Assembly (NCBI GenBank): GCA_028583415.1
Contig: CM053269.1
Coordinates: forward strand, 45,851,888-45,915,887
From: Protea cynaroides
Taxonomy: Eukaryota > Streptophyta > Magnoliopsida > Proteales > Proteaceae
Length of the DNA: 64,000 nt
Direction: 5' to 3'
In this document: piece by piece, positions 37,201 to 47,527 of the stretch
How the letters are laid out: the number at the start of each line of letters is the position of its first letter
Numbering within the stretch: the stretch's first letter is position 1
Position numbers and translations under genes: made by a program
Notes under the pieces: model-generated
Told to the model about the DNA's origin: nothing
The model's database searches: none
What the model saw: the letters and a program-made list of their open reading frames with translations, nothing else

Positions 37201-40200
37201 ATACTAGTCTCGTAAGCATGTCATGTGTGTTGCTGCCCATAACAGTCCCTACACATTAGTTAATTATTTCTTTAATCCTTATGTTAGTTAGTCATGTAAG
37301 AATAGGATAAACTAGAGACCCTAGGTTAGCCTACATCACCGAGTGTAGCTGAGGAACTGGTGGAGGCAACGCTAATGGAAGAGAACCGCCGCCAAGCAAA
37401 TAGAGACCACCATAAACCTTACCACATCCAATCATCTTCCATGTCACCAGATCCTAGAAAACACAATACGTTGGAAAAAAAAATGACTTCACATTTAAAT
37501 CCCTATTAAGGCTACAAATGGAAAGCAAGGTTCTAAATTTCGGTAAGTCCGAAAACCGAAATTTCACCGAAACTTGGGATTTTTTCTATCTGATTTCAAA
37601 ACTTGGTTTCAGAAGCCCAAAAAAAAAAAATTTAAGCCCAATTTTTTGGTGTAACTCATTTTTAACCTTCTTCACATATCCATTGAATGATTATCACTAA
37701 AAAAATTCCTAAATAGATTTTTTTTACGTCTAGACCATAGTATGCTAATGTATGTTGGAATCTGAATATTGTATTTAGAGTTAAATAGGCACTTATTTAT
37801 GATTAATATCATTTAAGTAAATGTTTATAAACGTTTAAGTAAGATACTATTCATAAATAAACAAACACCCCATTTAAATTCAATATAAATATTCTAAAAG
37901 TCAAATTCCAAAAGGATAAAAAGTCAACATTCTAGTTCAAAAACAAAAATTAAATTTTTGATCGTGTGACGATTTTCAACTTTCAAATGCTAGGTTTTTT
38001 TCTCCAATTTAAAATTTTCATAAATCTTATTGAAGTAAAATATCACTAAAAACCAAGAATCCTCCAAAATAATCTTTTGTTTTGATGTCCAAAAAATTAT
38101 TCTCATTCAAATGACTTTAAACAGTATTTACATACTCCGAGTAAGGTTTTGCCGGAACGTAACTCCTTTAATAAAATTCGGTTCAAACAATGTCAAATTT
38201 GCTGGAAAGCTAGCATAATCAGTTTTGCAACAAATCTGAAATTGCTTAAATCCGAATTATATTGAAGGAGTTACATTTCGGTCAAACATTGTTCGGAGTA
38301 TGCGATTACTGTTTAAAGTCATCTGAATAAAAATAATTTTTTGGACATCAAAACAAAATATTATTTTGACTGACTCTTGGTTTTAATGATGATTTACTCT
38401 AATAAGATTCATAGAATTTTTAAATTAGAGAAAAAGCTAGCATTTAAAAGTTGAAAATCGCCTCACAATCGAAAATCTAATTTTTTATCTTGAATAGGAA
38501 AGTTGAGTTTTTATTCTTTTGGAATTTGAATTTTAAACTATTTTTATTGGATTCAAATGGGAGGTGTATGTATTGTACGATATATACTATCCCTCCTGTA
38601 TACTATTCCCTTCTTTGCAATATCTGACTTATAAGGTCAGAGTACACTTGATATTTTATAAGATGTTTATACCAAGTTTTGGCTGACACTAGAGATTTTG
38701 ACCAAAACATGGCCAAAATAGTTATTTCAGACTAAAATTTGGGCCTTTTCTGTTTCGACCCTACATTTCGTTTTGATTTTGCAAAAACAAAAATTTAAAA
38801 ATATGATGGAAAGTAAATTTGTATTAAAGTTAAGGATATGTAAAGCAGAAAATGTAAGAAAAGGAGAACAACAAATGAAACCATTTCCAAAGACAAATGA
38901 GAAAATCTCATCAGCCACTCAAACTTTGTCTTTCCCTAAGGATAGAGAGTATCAATGAAATAGGTTAGAAGATCCAGTCATGTGATCAGTGGCACCGGAA
39001 TAAATGACCCAAGAGCTAAAGACTACCGATGCAAAATGACCAAAGGAATACCTAGATAGACAAAATTGGATCCTGAAAGAGCAATGGCAAGGCAGACGCA
39101 GTAGAAGAAGCCTGTAAAAGCAGACGAAAAGCCTGTAGTTCATCCAAAAAGAGATCACTGTCAGAACTGGTAGTAGGGGCAACTGTCTTAGTAAGATTGG
39201 TCTTGTTCTTAGAACGACCACTACCATGTTTGGCTTCAAAGTTAACTGATTTCCCAAGAAATTTCCAACACATAACCTTAGTGTGCCAAGGTTTGCCACG
39301 ATGTTCACACTTAATTACCTCTTTGAAATGTCGTCAGAGCGTGAAGGGTCATCTGAATGATCAGTAGTTAAAAGAGATTGAAACATGGCAGATCGACAGC
39401 TTTCTTCAAAATGTACCAAAACATAAGATTTCTCAAAATGAGAAAAGGAGATCTGTCAAGAACCTAAACACGAATATTATTGGTGGGTGTCCACTAACGG
39501 CCATTCCTGACTCGGATCCGATAACACAATTCTGGGAGGAGTCAGTATGAGGGCACTGGATCCCTTTGGACCTGGAAAACGTGTGACGTTAGGTCGGGGT
39601 TTGGTGAACCAACTAGTTGCTCCTCTAGTTGAAGTATCGGGCCCCTTTTTCGTTGCCTAGGTTACACCTTCAGAATACCCCACAAGGGGATTGAGCTCTA
39701 CTCCCCCCAATCTTCACTTTACTCCACGCCAACTCTCCGTCGTGGAATTAGACCAAGGCGTTTTAACGTAGGAACTACTCACTCACCCGAATCTTATCAT
39801 GTTTTTTATTAAAAGCAATATTGGTGGCACTGTATGATGGCAATCAGCATAGAGATCGAGCACTTTCCATAGGCTTTGAAGTTCATAGTACTGAGAAACA
39901 AATAGCCTTTCTGAGTGGTGGCATGAAGTTTTTTTTCATAATTCATACACCTAAGCATCATTCCCTAATTGTCCATTTTTCTCCTAGGCAGCAGTCTAAA
40001 TATGAGATGCAAAGTGTCCAAATATGAGATGCGGAGTCCAACAAAAGATACCCCCTGGTAATATTTGGCGGCATAAAGTTGAGGAGAAAGGGCATAATTG
40101 AGGAATTATTAAAGATCCATCGATATCATGTAATAACAGGGAGGAGTTCTTAGTCGTACCAGTGATATGACCAATGAAGCCACGACCAATAATACTCAGA

Positions 40201-43200
40201 TAAGTTGATCGAAACCAAATCAAATAATTAGTACCATCGAACTTGATAGAGACAACAATCGGTTGGTACTCATGTCGATCCTGTCCATAAGAACCAGAAA
40301 AAGCAGTAGTAACATTCGACGTGGCAGCAACTCAAACCAATATAGGAGGTCGATGTGACAAGGTGTTGTTAAAACCGAGACAAAATTGGAGCAATATAGC
40401 TAGGAGATATCGCAAATCACAAATTTAAATCATTGAGGGGATTGCTTAATTGCTGTGGCAAATTGATATTGCAAAGAGATATTGCAAATCGGTTAATCTT
40501 TTGAATGGATTGTGTCCAAGATGTCGATGATATGGGGCTGACAAATATCAAAATCAAAGAACCTTGTTGCCAAAGTTAGATCAATTCAAATCTACTATTA
40601 ATACCGCAAGACGAAATTAAATATTGATACCGCAAACCCAGATTTAACTGTAACCGTGAGCTAATGCTACTATTCTAATGATGAATCAGATCACGAAGAT
40701 ACTGAAAAAGCCCAATCTCGATCAAAAAGGTCAATCCAAACACTGCAGGAATCTTGATCCAAAAGGCTGTAGAAATCTCAATCCCAAAAAAAAAACTTCA
40801 AATCTCGATCTGGTCAAGATCAGAAGAGATCCAATCCAGCAAGAGAAGAAGACAGAAGCTTTTCAATAATTGCAAAATTAGATCTTCAATAGGAGAAAAC
40901 TCGATCTTCAAACAAAAAAACCAATCACAGAATGAAACAACTCTCCATTTTCAATTATAACATGTTTTAATTGAGGTAGAGATAAAATGCAGCAACTAGA
41001 TCCATAAGAGATCACCTCATTAGTGCTACCCTGTTGGAAAAAGAGAAAACCGAGAAACAGAGAGGGTGTTGTCACAGGAAAGGAAGGATCAAAATTATAA
41101 CTCTGATACCATGTTGAAAGCACTCTTTAGGATCTGAATGCTTGAATAGTCTTTAAGGACCATCCAGCCTTCATTTATAATAAAAAGAAGGGAGAATTAA
41201 GCGTATTAACCCTCCTATTTCACTTAAACTTCACTTAACCCATAGAAAACACCAACATGCATCTTAGGTAAGGGTGTTAAATGGTTTATAATCGGTTTAA
41301 CTCCGGTACAGTCCAGTGTGGTGCGGTGTATAAGAAGGTAAAACCAAAACCGAACCGATTAACTAAACGGTGTCAAAATTGAAACCAGAACCGATTAGTA
41401 ATCGATTTCGATTTACTGGTTTTTAAACGATCTTTCACTAATCGATTTTGCTTGCGGTTAATAAACGGTTTAAAGCATCGGCTATTAATCGATTTTTCAT
41501 TATTAAAAAAAATGTTATAATGTTGTTATGCCTAATGGAGTAATGGTTAATGCCTATTGTGTTTTCCAGTTTTATCGTTTTAGTTTTATGGTTTAAGCCT
41601 TTGGAAATTGGGGTTGGGTCTTGGGAAAATAGTGTATTAATAGGGATTAGGGTTGGCTTCTTGGGAAAATAATATATTAATTGGGGTTATAGTTGGCTTC
41701 TTGGGAAAATAGTATATTAATTGGGGTTAAGGTTAGCGTCTTCAGTCTTGGAAATAATATATTAATAATATAGTAAATGAGATTAGGTTTTATTAGTTTA
41801 GCTTTCAGGGAATAAACGGTATACACTCTATTTGGTTTAATCGTGTCTAGCCAGTGTAACCCGACGATTCAAACGGTTTAAATGGTTCTGTTTTATTTCG
41901 GTAAATGGTGTCAAATTTCAAACCAAAACCGAACCAATTACTAAATGGTCTCTTGGTTTCGATGTAAATGGTTCGGTCCGGTTTCGATAAACGGTTTCGG
42001 TCCAAATGTTGCACCCTTAATCTCAGGACAATCGTCCCCAAAGTATCTCTTACTCATCTTCTGGAAAGCATGCCACGTCAACAGACTATTGAAACCGGCC
42101 TAGAGGCATTTCCCAACCGCCCAATCCCCATGAAGCGACCTAGCAACTCAATCTAACCCTCCATACAAGCTATTGCAAAACCCCATCAGATGCTTCACAT
42201 CATAAACCATAGTCCTAAATAACACCCTAAGCAAACTCAATAATTCCCCAATCTCTTCTAACAAGCACCGAATCGTCAGGATCTTCACCAGATACCCAAA
42301 ATCATAAGCACTGTGAAATGTCACCCAACTCACTGAGTCATTGCAGACGAGTCCAGATGACAACCAACTCAGCGAGTTTCAATGAGTTGATCCCCATCTC
42401 TCTATTCTTCTCAAAGTCCACACCTTGTCGTCTCAATAGCTCAATCAAGTCTGGGGCAAGCTTGTCCCGAAACACATCGAGTCTTTAAAGTTAAATTCCC
42501 AAATGTATCGAGATCTGATGCTGAGTTCCGTCATATTTCCGTCAGCATCAGAGAAGGTGAGACCAAGTTGAATGTTATTCAAGGCATCAACGTTGAACTT
42601 GAGGGTGAGGTAATGATCGGAGGGTTTAGGCAAGCAGACAGATTAGCAAGGTAAACGATGCCGGGGAACTTAGTGTCCATCGAGATGAATGGATACCAGT
42701 CGATTACATCATGGATCAATTTGAACTCGAACTCGAGAGTCTTAGCCCAGACTTCTCGAATCACAATGGGTTTTGGTTTCGGTCTATAGAAGGTAACATT
42801 GGAGGAAGACATGATCGTTGTTTAATAGTGATATTGATGAGTTGTGCCACTGCCATCGTCTTCTTCGATTGATTCCGCCTTAAAGTTGCAGGTTTCGCCA
42901 AAGTTGCAGTTCTGCCTTCAAGTTCCAGATTGTGAGCGCAATGAGAAAGACATGTTTTCTTTCTCAACAATAGTAAAGGTCATTCTTTAATCTTTAGTGA
43001 GGGTAAAATAGTCCCTTCACTTTACATTTTGGGCATTTTGGAAATTAAAAGTTAAACCTTGTGTTTATGTCGTTAACTAACAAAAATGATTAACGGACTT
43101 ACTGTAATTTGTTTTGATTTTAGGGGACATCTTTGTAATTGTTTGAAAAGTTTGGGATGTACCTGAATTACGGGCAAACTACATGGGAGGTATCAGGTAT

Positions 43201-46200
43201 GTGTAATTTTCTCTAAAAAAAAAAAAATAAATTACACCCCCCCCCCAATGACCTACTCTACTAATAGAGAGTTGATTCCATGGGGAAGGACCAAAATGCC
43301 TCGGCGGACTACATATTCATGGTTGAAATTTTAAAATAAAACGTCAACACCCTACCAAGTAATAATCATGAAATTAAATGAGGATATAAAAGAGATGATG
43401 AGAAAGAAGATACAAATGCATCTTCACTTCCTCTAGAACTCTCTTCTATCCCCCACCCCAAAAAAAAAAAAAAAAAAAAAAAAAAAAGATTTTAATTACT
43501 AGGCTCCAGCCTTCTCAAGGTCTGTGCAAATTAAGCAACAGTTTTTTAACATCAAGTATTTTTCAACACTCTGATCCCCTTTCCATTAAAAGATTGCCTT
43601 ATTTTTGGGAATTTTGAGCACTTATTTTCATAAAGGTAGTCATTACCACTTAAGCCTCACAATTTCTCAAGAATCATGTGACTACATTCCCAACATAAAT
43701 AAACCAAAAGGCTCATCATCTCCTTTTTACTGTTTGTAGGCCCAACTTGACCATGTTAAAAGTAATAATTGCATCAAGGCAAACAAAGTAAGCATCATAT
43801 CCCTCAACAAGTCAAATGGAGAAAAGGGAAAGAGTATCTTTTTCCCCTCTATTTGGGGGTGTGGGCACCACCAAATGTATCCATAAACCAACATTAAAAT
43901 AGATTGTTTTTAGGAACAACATCTTTATACAACGAGGACATCTATATCATTTGTGCTCCACAGTTAAGATCGCCATAATCATCCATTGCCCAGCAATATT
44001 GTCAAAAAGCACTAGATAAACTTCCATTCTGTAAACAATACAATCTCAGTTTTTGAGAAAAGATCAAGATGTTTTATTATTAAAAAAAAAAAAAAAGGAG
44101 GCAGAACGAACAGAGCATTTACAAGTGAAGCTTTATATAATGCAGAGACTAAATAACAATAAAAAGAAGTGACTACGAGCTCACTTCATCATCTAAATCA
44201 GAAATGGTAGATCAATACAATGCCACCAGGAAACACAATCACCCCATTTAGCTCACAAGAACTCCAACTCATTAGAAGCCAGAAAACTTTCAGTTGCCGT
44301 ACATTCCAAATAAGATCCTCAGAAGAAGGGTAGAAATCCTCAGATTCTGGGAATTCTTTCTTCCCATAACCAACATGCAGCAGCAGGGTATAAACCTGAA
44401 CAATGTGAAACCTCAGGACAGTTTGAAGGATCATGTCCAAGTGCCCAGGTAAGTCTCAGCCAATTCCAATCGAGATCAATTCCAAACAATAAATCAGAGA
44501 GTATCAACCGATCCTTAAAACAATCTACAGGCTAAGGCCTCTACTACTCAGCTAGGCATCATTGCATCAACATCATACTAGAAGGGAAGAACCACAGTTG
44601 ACAAATTTACAAAGCAGGCAGCACCCAATGGCTTCTATGAAGGACGCCTAAGCATTACAGCTGATTCTTCCTCCTTTTCACAAGCTGCATCCATGTAATG
44701 CAAGCCTTCCTAAAGCAACTTTCCTTTTGCAAACCTTTGCTTAAAGTTCTGCCTATTTGAGCTGCTGTAAAAAATAGATGCAATGGCGAACAACAAAAAC
44801 AAAGGAAGAAAAATTGCAAAAAGGGAGGGAGGGAGAGAGAGAGCTCTTCCACCCCCATGGGTTGAAGCTCTTCCAGATCTTGCTAAAGAGAAACTTCTCT
44901 TCTATCAAGTAAAACTGGTATCAGTCCAATGAAAAAACAAATCCCTATTACAATCTTAAAATTAACCCTATAGATCTCAAACCACTACTCCTAAAGATCC
45001 TAAAACTCAGATTTTAAATAAGAAATAATTACAAATAACAAGTTTCTGCCTGAACTTAATAACCAACTAAAAGAATAATTAATTAATAAAAATAGAAGGT
45101 GACACTAGAGGGAAAGAGATAAGAATCAAGCCGAAGTAGACTCCACATGCTGAGATTGCCTAAGCTGCTTGCGTGACACTTGAGCCTCCACAATCCACAT
45201 CATCAGCCATGTGCTCCACAACATCATGCAAGTTCACATTAAGCCATGGTTCCTCACGGCTTAGACACCCTAATGTTATTGAGACCTAAAATCTAAACAA
45301 GCTAGGAAGTAATTTTCCATAATTGTTCAATGTAAAAGGCTACAAAATTTTATATTCTTTTTTGCTCATATGAAATACAATTTCCAGAAAAGAGGTTATG
45401 CATAATTAAGACAACAGCAAAGATTTAATTATTAAAGAATTTTTAGCCCCCAAATTAACCATGGTCCAAGAGTATTGAGTCTATTGACACAATACATTCC
45501 AGATCATCAAACCAAGAAACAATGCATGGAGTCCTCATTGTGTTCAACACACAATAATGAAGAAATACTGTTCCATACGAAATCTATTCATCATAGTTCA
45601 ACACAGTTTCCAACTATAACCTTCTCTCAATAGCCATAGTTCTTCTTGGACAGGTAAAAGGCACTTAAAAAACTTCACCGAATTATTATTATTATTATTA
45701 TTGGGGTTTTTTTTTGGGGGGTGTGGTATTCTTGGGCTATGGTACAAATTACAAACACAATGCCAACCAATGATTGAATAAAAGCCTTCTTTTTTTAAAT
45801 AAAGGTTCAAATTAAGAGTCGAACGTTCCATGAAAGATGAAAATTTGTTGCTGCTTTACATATTTCAAAAAAGGAACATCAAATTCACTGACGCAACTAT
45901 ACAGAAGAGGCTTTCAAAATCCCAACATAAAGTACACATAGATAGAAAAGCAGTAGAAACGACTGGTCCTTTTTCATTTTTAATACCGTTGACAGATTCA
46001 AACCGAACAATGATGTTGCATCATCTAACAGTTGAAGTCTAATACATCCTAAAGATTTTAAGGACGCACGCATATGTGCGCAAAAGAAGCAACTACTCAA
46101 ATATGCAACCGACAAAGAAAGAAATGCGTACAGGAGGCCCGATTTATAAAATGATATGAAACATCTCTGTGTGTCGTATATAACGAGGCAGTCAAGCTAC

Positions 46201-46590
46201 TACAACGTAAAAAAACCTAAAAACTACGACAATTATTCCAAAACAAAGTACAAAGTTGAGAAATCGGTCGAATTATATGCCACTATCATAGCAGACAGAA
46301 AGCACCAAAAGTCGAACGAGCTTCATATAAACCCTAGCCACAGATATCATAAAAAAAGCACATAAATAACCGAAAATAACAAAAAAAATAACTGCTTCCA
46401 AAGCATAAAACATAAGAGAAGGGACTCAATTAGGGCAAGAGAATATTAAAAGGAAAAAAAAAAAAGAGAAATTATTGAAACCAACCTTCTTCTTCCATCC
46501 TTTCGGGGCAGGGAGCTCAACAGAAACGACCTCCTCTTCGTTTCCCTGCTTTTCAACCTGGTTTTCCTTCTCATCTGCAACGGTAGGCAT
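22651..46590 (-). CDS. Methyl-CpG-binding-domain protein, MBD10/MBD11-like
   Basis: Three exons on the minus strand: 46590-46486, 24194-24044 and 23948-22651. They total 1554 nt (517 residues plus stop), with phases 0 and 1 matching across junctions. The MBD spans exons 1 and 2: VSVELPAPKGWKKK, then FIPKKGGTPRRNEIVFISPTG, EEIKNKRQLEQYLKSH and FDWGTG. It continues into exon 3 with GDTPRRSARISGKAK. Exon 3 then encodes two copies of a basic TETPETEPPKKRERKS motif (likely nuclear localisation). A long acidic region follows, with seven TELCSxKEDKL repeats of about 23 residues. Arabidopsis MBD10/11 share this layout; MBD10 is linked to rRNA gene silencing in nucleolar dominance. Arabidopsis relatives are about 250-380 residues, so this protein is long, mostly through the repeat. 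Plant MBDs of this class may not bind methylated CpG strongly. Intron 1 is 22,291 bp and carries copia and other insertions. Confidence 0.92.
22905..23405 (-). repeat. 69-bp coding tandem repeat in MBD exon 3, seven copies
   Basis: Each unit encodes roughly SSEEVKATELCSxKEDKLAEE. The adjoining units at about 22969-23037 and 23038-23106 are identical over essentially the full 69 bp; others differ by a few codons, and two units are 66 bp (one codon shorter). All keep the frame. The region is acidic and contains one Cys per unit. Confidence 0.9.
24191..24499 (-). repeat. 154-bp tandem duplication covering the exon 2 splice acceptor of the MBD gene
   Basis: Copies at about 24191-24345 and 24345-24499 are almost identical. 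The exon-proximal copy holds the working acceptor (CTGCTACAG before exon 2 at 24194). In the upstream copy (about 24349-24358) the same site reads CTGCTACAA, so the AG is lost. Confidence 0.85.
24500..26440 (-). other. 3' part of MBD intron 1
   Basis: Intron DNA with no recognised transposon end. A 124-residue open frame at 24471-24845 on the opposite strand has no family signature and begins inside the intronic duplication, so I do not call it a gene. Confidence 0.5.
26445..26915 (+). mobile_element. LINE (RTE-like) 3'-end fragment
   Basis: The plus strand encodes, with stops and frameshifts, the typical C-terminal pattern of plant RTE-type LINEs: TKMRMLRWMNGK, RWLSHVQG, a short arginine-rich step, then NRAE, HAANP-like residues and TxLGPI-type end. 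A segment of about 117 bp (starting CCAGGGAACTTAAGA at 26524 and 26641) is duplicated in tandem. No open frame remains. Antisense to the MBD gene. Confidence 0.65.
28161..28215. repeat. GA microsatellite, about 27 units
   Basis: Uninterrupted GA dinucleotides inside MBD intron 1. Confidence 0.95.
28216..31265 (-). other. MBD intron 1, unclassified stretch
   Basis: AT-rich intron sequence with a poly-T/poly-G patch near 29907-29950 and a 70-bp near-duplicate (ACTACTACCTCTCAAGATGAATTC at about 30890 and 30953). No exon or transposon end recognised. Confidence 0.5.
31271..31572. mobile_element. Solo LTR, 302 bp, with 5-bp target duplication
   Basis: Begins TGTTAGCG and ends TTGCTACA, flanked by GCTTT on both sides (31266-31270 and 31573-31577). 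TATAAATACAAG (31443-) looks like an LTR promoter. A perfect 22-nt palindrome with half-site CTCATAGCGCT lies at 31298-31319. No internal retrotransposon sequence is attached, so it is most likely a product of LTR-LTR recombination. Confidence 0.8.
33098..33299 (-). repeat. Copia-1 3' LTR
   Basis: 202 bp, starting TGTTGAATATG and ending GCTTTCAACA on the minus strand. It contains an uninterrupted run of about 17 C (33200-33218). Confidence 0.85.
33499..34829 (-). pseudogene. Copia-1 reverse transcriptase/RNase H remnant
   Basis: Two main open segments (34525-34160 and 33952-33499) show ELDEEVYMDIPLGF, CKLKCALHGLKQS, VCVDDILVT and later DIAFAVSLVSQF, KKQNVVAKSSAEA, YCDNKVAISIAHNP. The YVDD catalytic box reads CVDD. 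Stops and frameshifts separate the pieces. No function expected. Confidence 0.85.
35330..36169 (-). pseudogene. Copia-1 integrase C-terminal remnant
   Basis: Minus-strand frames include FVVFPKIFSCVCYARDH, FLGYSATQNGY and an upstream NG-x-A-Q-like zone typical of copia integrases. The sequence resumes past the inserted solo LTR at 37344. Confidence 0.75.
36175..37338. mobile_element. Solo LTR, 1164 bp, inserted in Copia-1 integrase region
   Basis: Begins TGATGAGG and ends CTACATCA, so TGATG/CATCA form a short terminal inverted repeat. CCGAG is duplicated on both sides (36170-36174 and 37339-37343). Inside are a TATAAAGG promoter-like box (36411), an A-run (36459-36477), CT microsatellites and a duplicated GCAGGTACAGCAACTATCTT-like unit. 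Copia sequence continues on both flanks. Confidence 0.85.
37526..38805. mobile_element. Non-autonomous DNA transposon with long inverted repeats, inserted in Copia-1
   Basis: ATGGAAAG lies at both edges (37518-37525 and 38806-38813). Two arms of about 330 bp (roughly 37880-38200 and 38265-38575) pair in inverted orientation, for example TTTTGTTTTGATGTCCAAAAA against its complement, with a short central spacer. Copia coding sequence resumes in the same frame across the duplication. No transposase. The 8-bp duplication (9 bp with one mismatch) fits a hAT or MULE source. Confidence 0.8.
39487..39818. mobile_element. Unclassified 332-bp insertion in Copia-1 gag region
   Basis: TATTGGTGG flanks it (39478-39486 and 39819-39827), an exact 9-bp direct repeat. 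The insert begins GTGTCCACTAACGGCC and ends TTATTAAAAGCAA; it is more GC-rich than its surroundings, with no coding frame and no clear inverted ends. A 9-bp duplication would fit a MULE derivative, but a SINE or LTR fragment is possible. Confidence 0.55.
41224..42811 (-). pseudogene. CAF1-like (CCR4-associated factor 1) deadenylase pseudogene
   Basis: Reading the minus strand from 42811: VIREVWAKTLEFEFKLI, then a MDTKFPGIV block where functional CAF1 has MDTEFPG, so the catalytic Glu is Lys. Next come IQLGLTFSDADGN, then in another frame SSGLVCNDSVSWVTFHSAYDFGYL, VYDVKHLMGFCNSLYGGLD and AFQKMSKRYFG. The C-terminal end (HVGVFYGL then stop, about 41260-41224) lies on the far side of the hAT-like insertion. 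Frameshifts and the lost Glu make it non-functional as a DEDD exonuclease. It sits between two halves of the Copia-1 5' LTR. The surrounding inserted DNA (about 41215-43228) includes about 400 bp upstream of the ATG, so it need not be a processed copy. Confidence 0.85.
41269..42019. mobile_element. Non-autonomous hAT-like element, 751 bp, inside the CAF1 pseudogene
   Basis: Ends TAAGGGTG and CACCCTTA are inverted. Flanks ATCTTAGG (41261-41268) and ATCTCAGG (42020-42027) form an 8-bp target duplication with one mismatch. The body is rich in AACGGTTT/AAACCGTT variants in both orientations and has no transposase. TAAGGGTG-type ends and the 8-bp duplication point to hAT. Confidence 0.82.
43320..46485 (-). 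other. 5' part of MBD intron 1
   Basis: Intron DNA between Copia-1 and exon 1, with long A-runs (43459-43487 and near 44080-44096). No exon or transposon ends recognised. The splice donor AAG|GTTGGT is at 46486/46485. Confidence 0.55.
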
Positions 46591-46704
46591 GTTCGAACTT
46601 CCGCTTTCGCTCCAAACGTAAAAGAAAAACGAAACCAGTAGAGTTCCCACTCTCACTACTGTCAACCAAATCACACGAAAATATTTGAAGTAAACGAAAT
46701 CAGG

Positions 46705-46713
46705 TATTTATAG
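46705..46713 (-). promoter_or_regulatory. Candidate TATA box of the MBD gene
   Basis: CTATAAATA on the minus strand, 115 bp upstream of the ATG (46590); this would give a leader of about 85 nt. Good match and distance, not tested. Confidence 0.55.
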
Positions 46714-47520
46714 TTTGGTACGCGACGCAACCAAACGCCGTGATCTGCTGGGAACAACTGAACGAGGGAAACTGAAACTTCAAACGAAAAAATCCAAAAC
46801 TAGATTGGAGTTTTAGGCGTGGCGTCCGGCCCAGACGGGTTCAGTTACGTTTGAGATAAGGACTATGAATACGCTGATCTCCTCTGCTCGTACGTACACG
46901 ATACACGTACGGTTAGTTACTGACACTTGTCCAATCTACTGCCATTTTAGAGTCGGTAAAGGGGTATTTGTGGAAGCAGATTGGATAAGATTTGCCGCGC
47001 AATAACTGCCCTTTGTTTTGAAATGTCTTCGTGTCTGACGGAAGGATTTGACGGTTGTTATTTGCCGTTAGCACCGTTAACGTCGGTTACCGTAGAGCTC
47101 TGTGGACAGTTTTCGGACGTATGTGGGGAGAGTATTCTGCTCTTTTGACCGAGACGATCGTCACGAGACACGAGTCAGATGGTCTTAACAAAAAAAATCG
47201 ACCCGGACAAAAAATCGAACTGAAACCGAAATTAATCGGTTCGGTTTTGGTTGATTAAATTGTTAGTTAATCGATAATAAATTGATTCAATGAAAGTGTA
47301 AGTAACCAAGTAAAACCAGTTAGGAAACTAAAATTAATTGTCTAACTAAATGTATAATATTTCATACGTATTATAAGAGGTATAAAGCACCCCACCAATC
47401 AAAAATTGAAACCTTGCAAAAACTGCATAGTTTTCCTCGGGCAATCGCCACATGGGTCGATTTTACATAGAACAAATCATCCAAGGAGTTCTGCACTCAA
47501 TGGCATTATTCCGCCCACTG
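46714..47520. other. Intergenic DNA upstream of the MBD gene
   Basis: No gene seen. Somewhat richer in CpG than average, consistent with an upstream promoter region of the minus-strand gene. Confidence 0.5.
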
Positions 47521-47527
47521 TACACAC

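Larger units (their letters stand above)
33098..43319 (-). mobile_element. Ty1-copia retrotransposon, degenerate, heavily nested (Copia-1)
   Basis: The minus strand has the order 5' LTR (in two pieces, 43319 to about 43228 and about 41215-41112), primer-binding site TGGTATCAGAG (41111-41101), gag, protease, integrase, reverse transcriptase, RNase H, polypurine tract TTGAGGGGGAG, then 3' LTR (33299-33098, 202 bp). Recognisable protein pieces include the gag start around 40240-40030, SGATDHM of the protease (about 38975), an integrase core between about 35330 and 36160, reverse transcriptase (34160-34830) and RNase H (33499-33952). All are broken by stops or frameshifts. In the protease the usual catalytic Asp of the DSGATDH motif is Tyr. 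Four later insertions interrupt it. It is in the same orientation as the MBD gene. Confidence 0.88.

Noticed and set aside
41224..42811. Functional CAF1 deadenylase gene
   Set aside because: Frameshifts, a Lys in place of catalytic Glu and a 751-bp insertion rule out a working enzyme.
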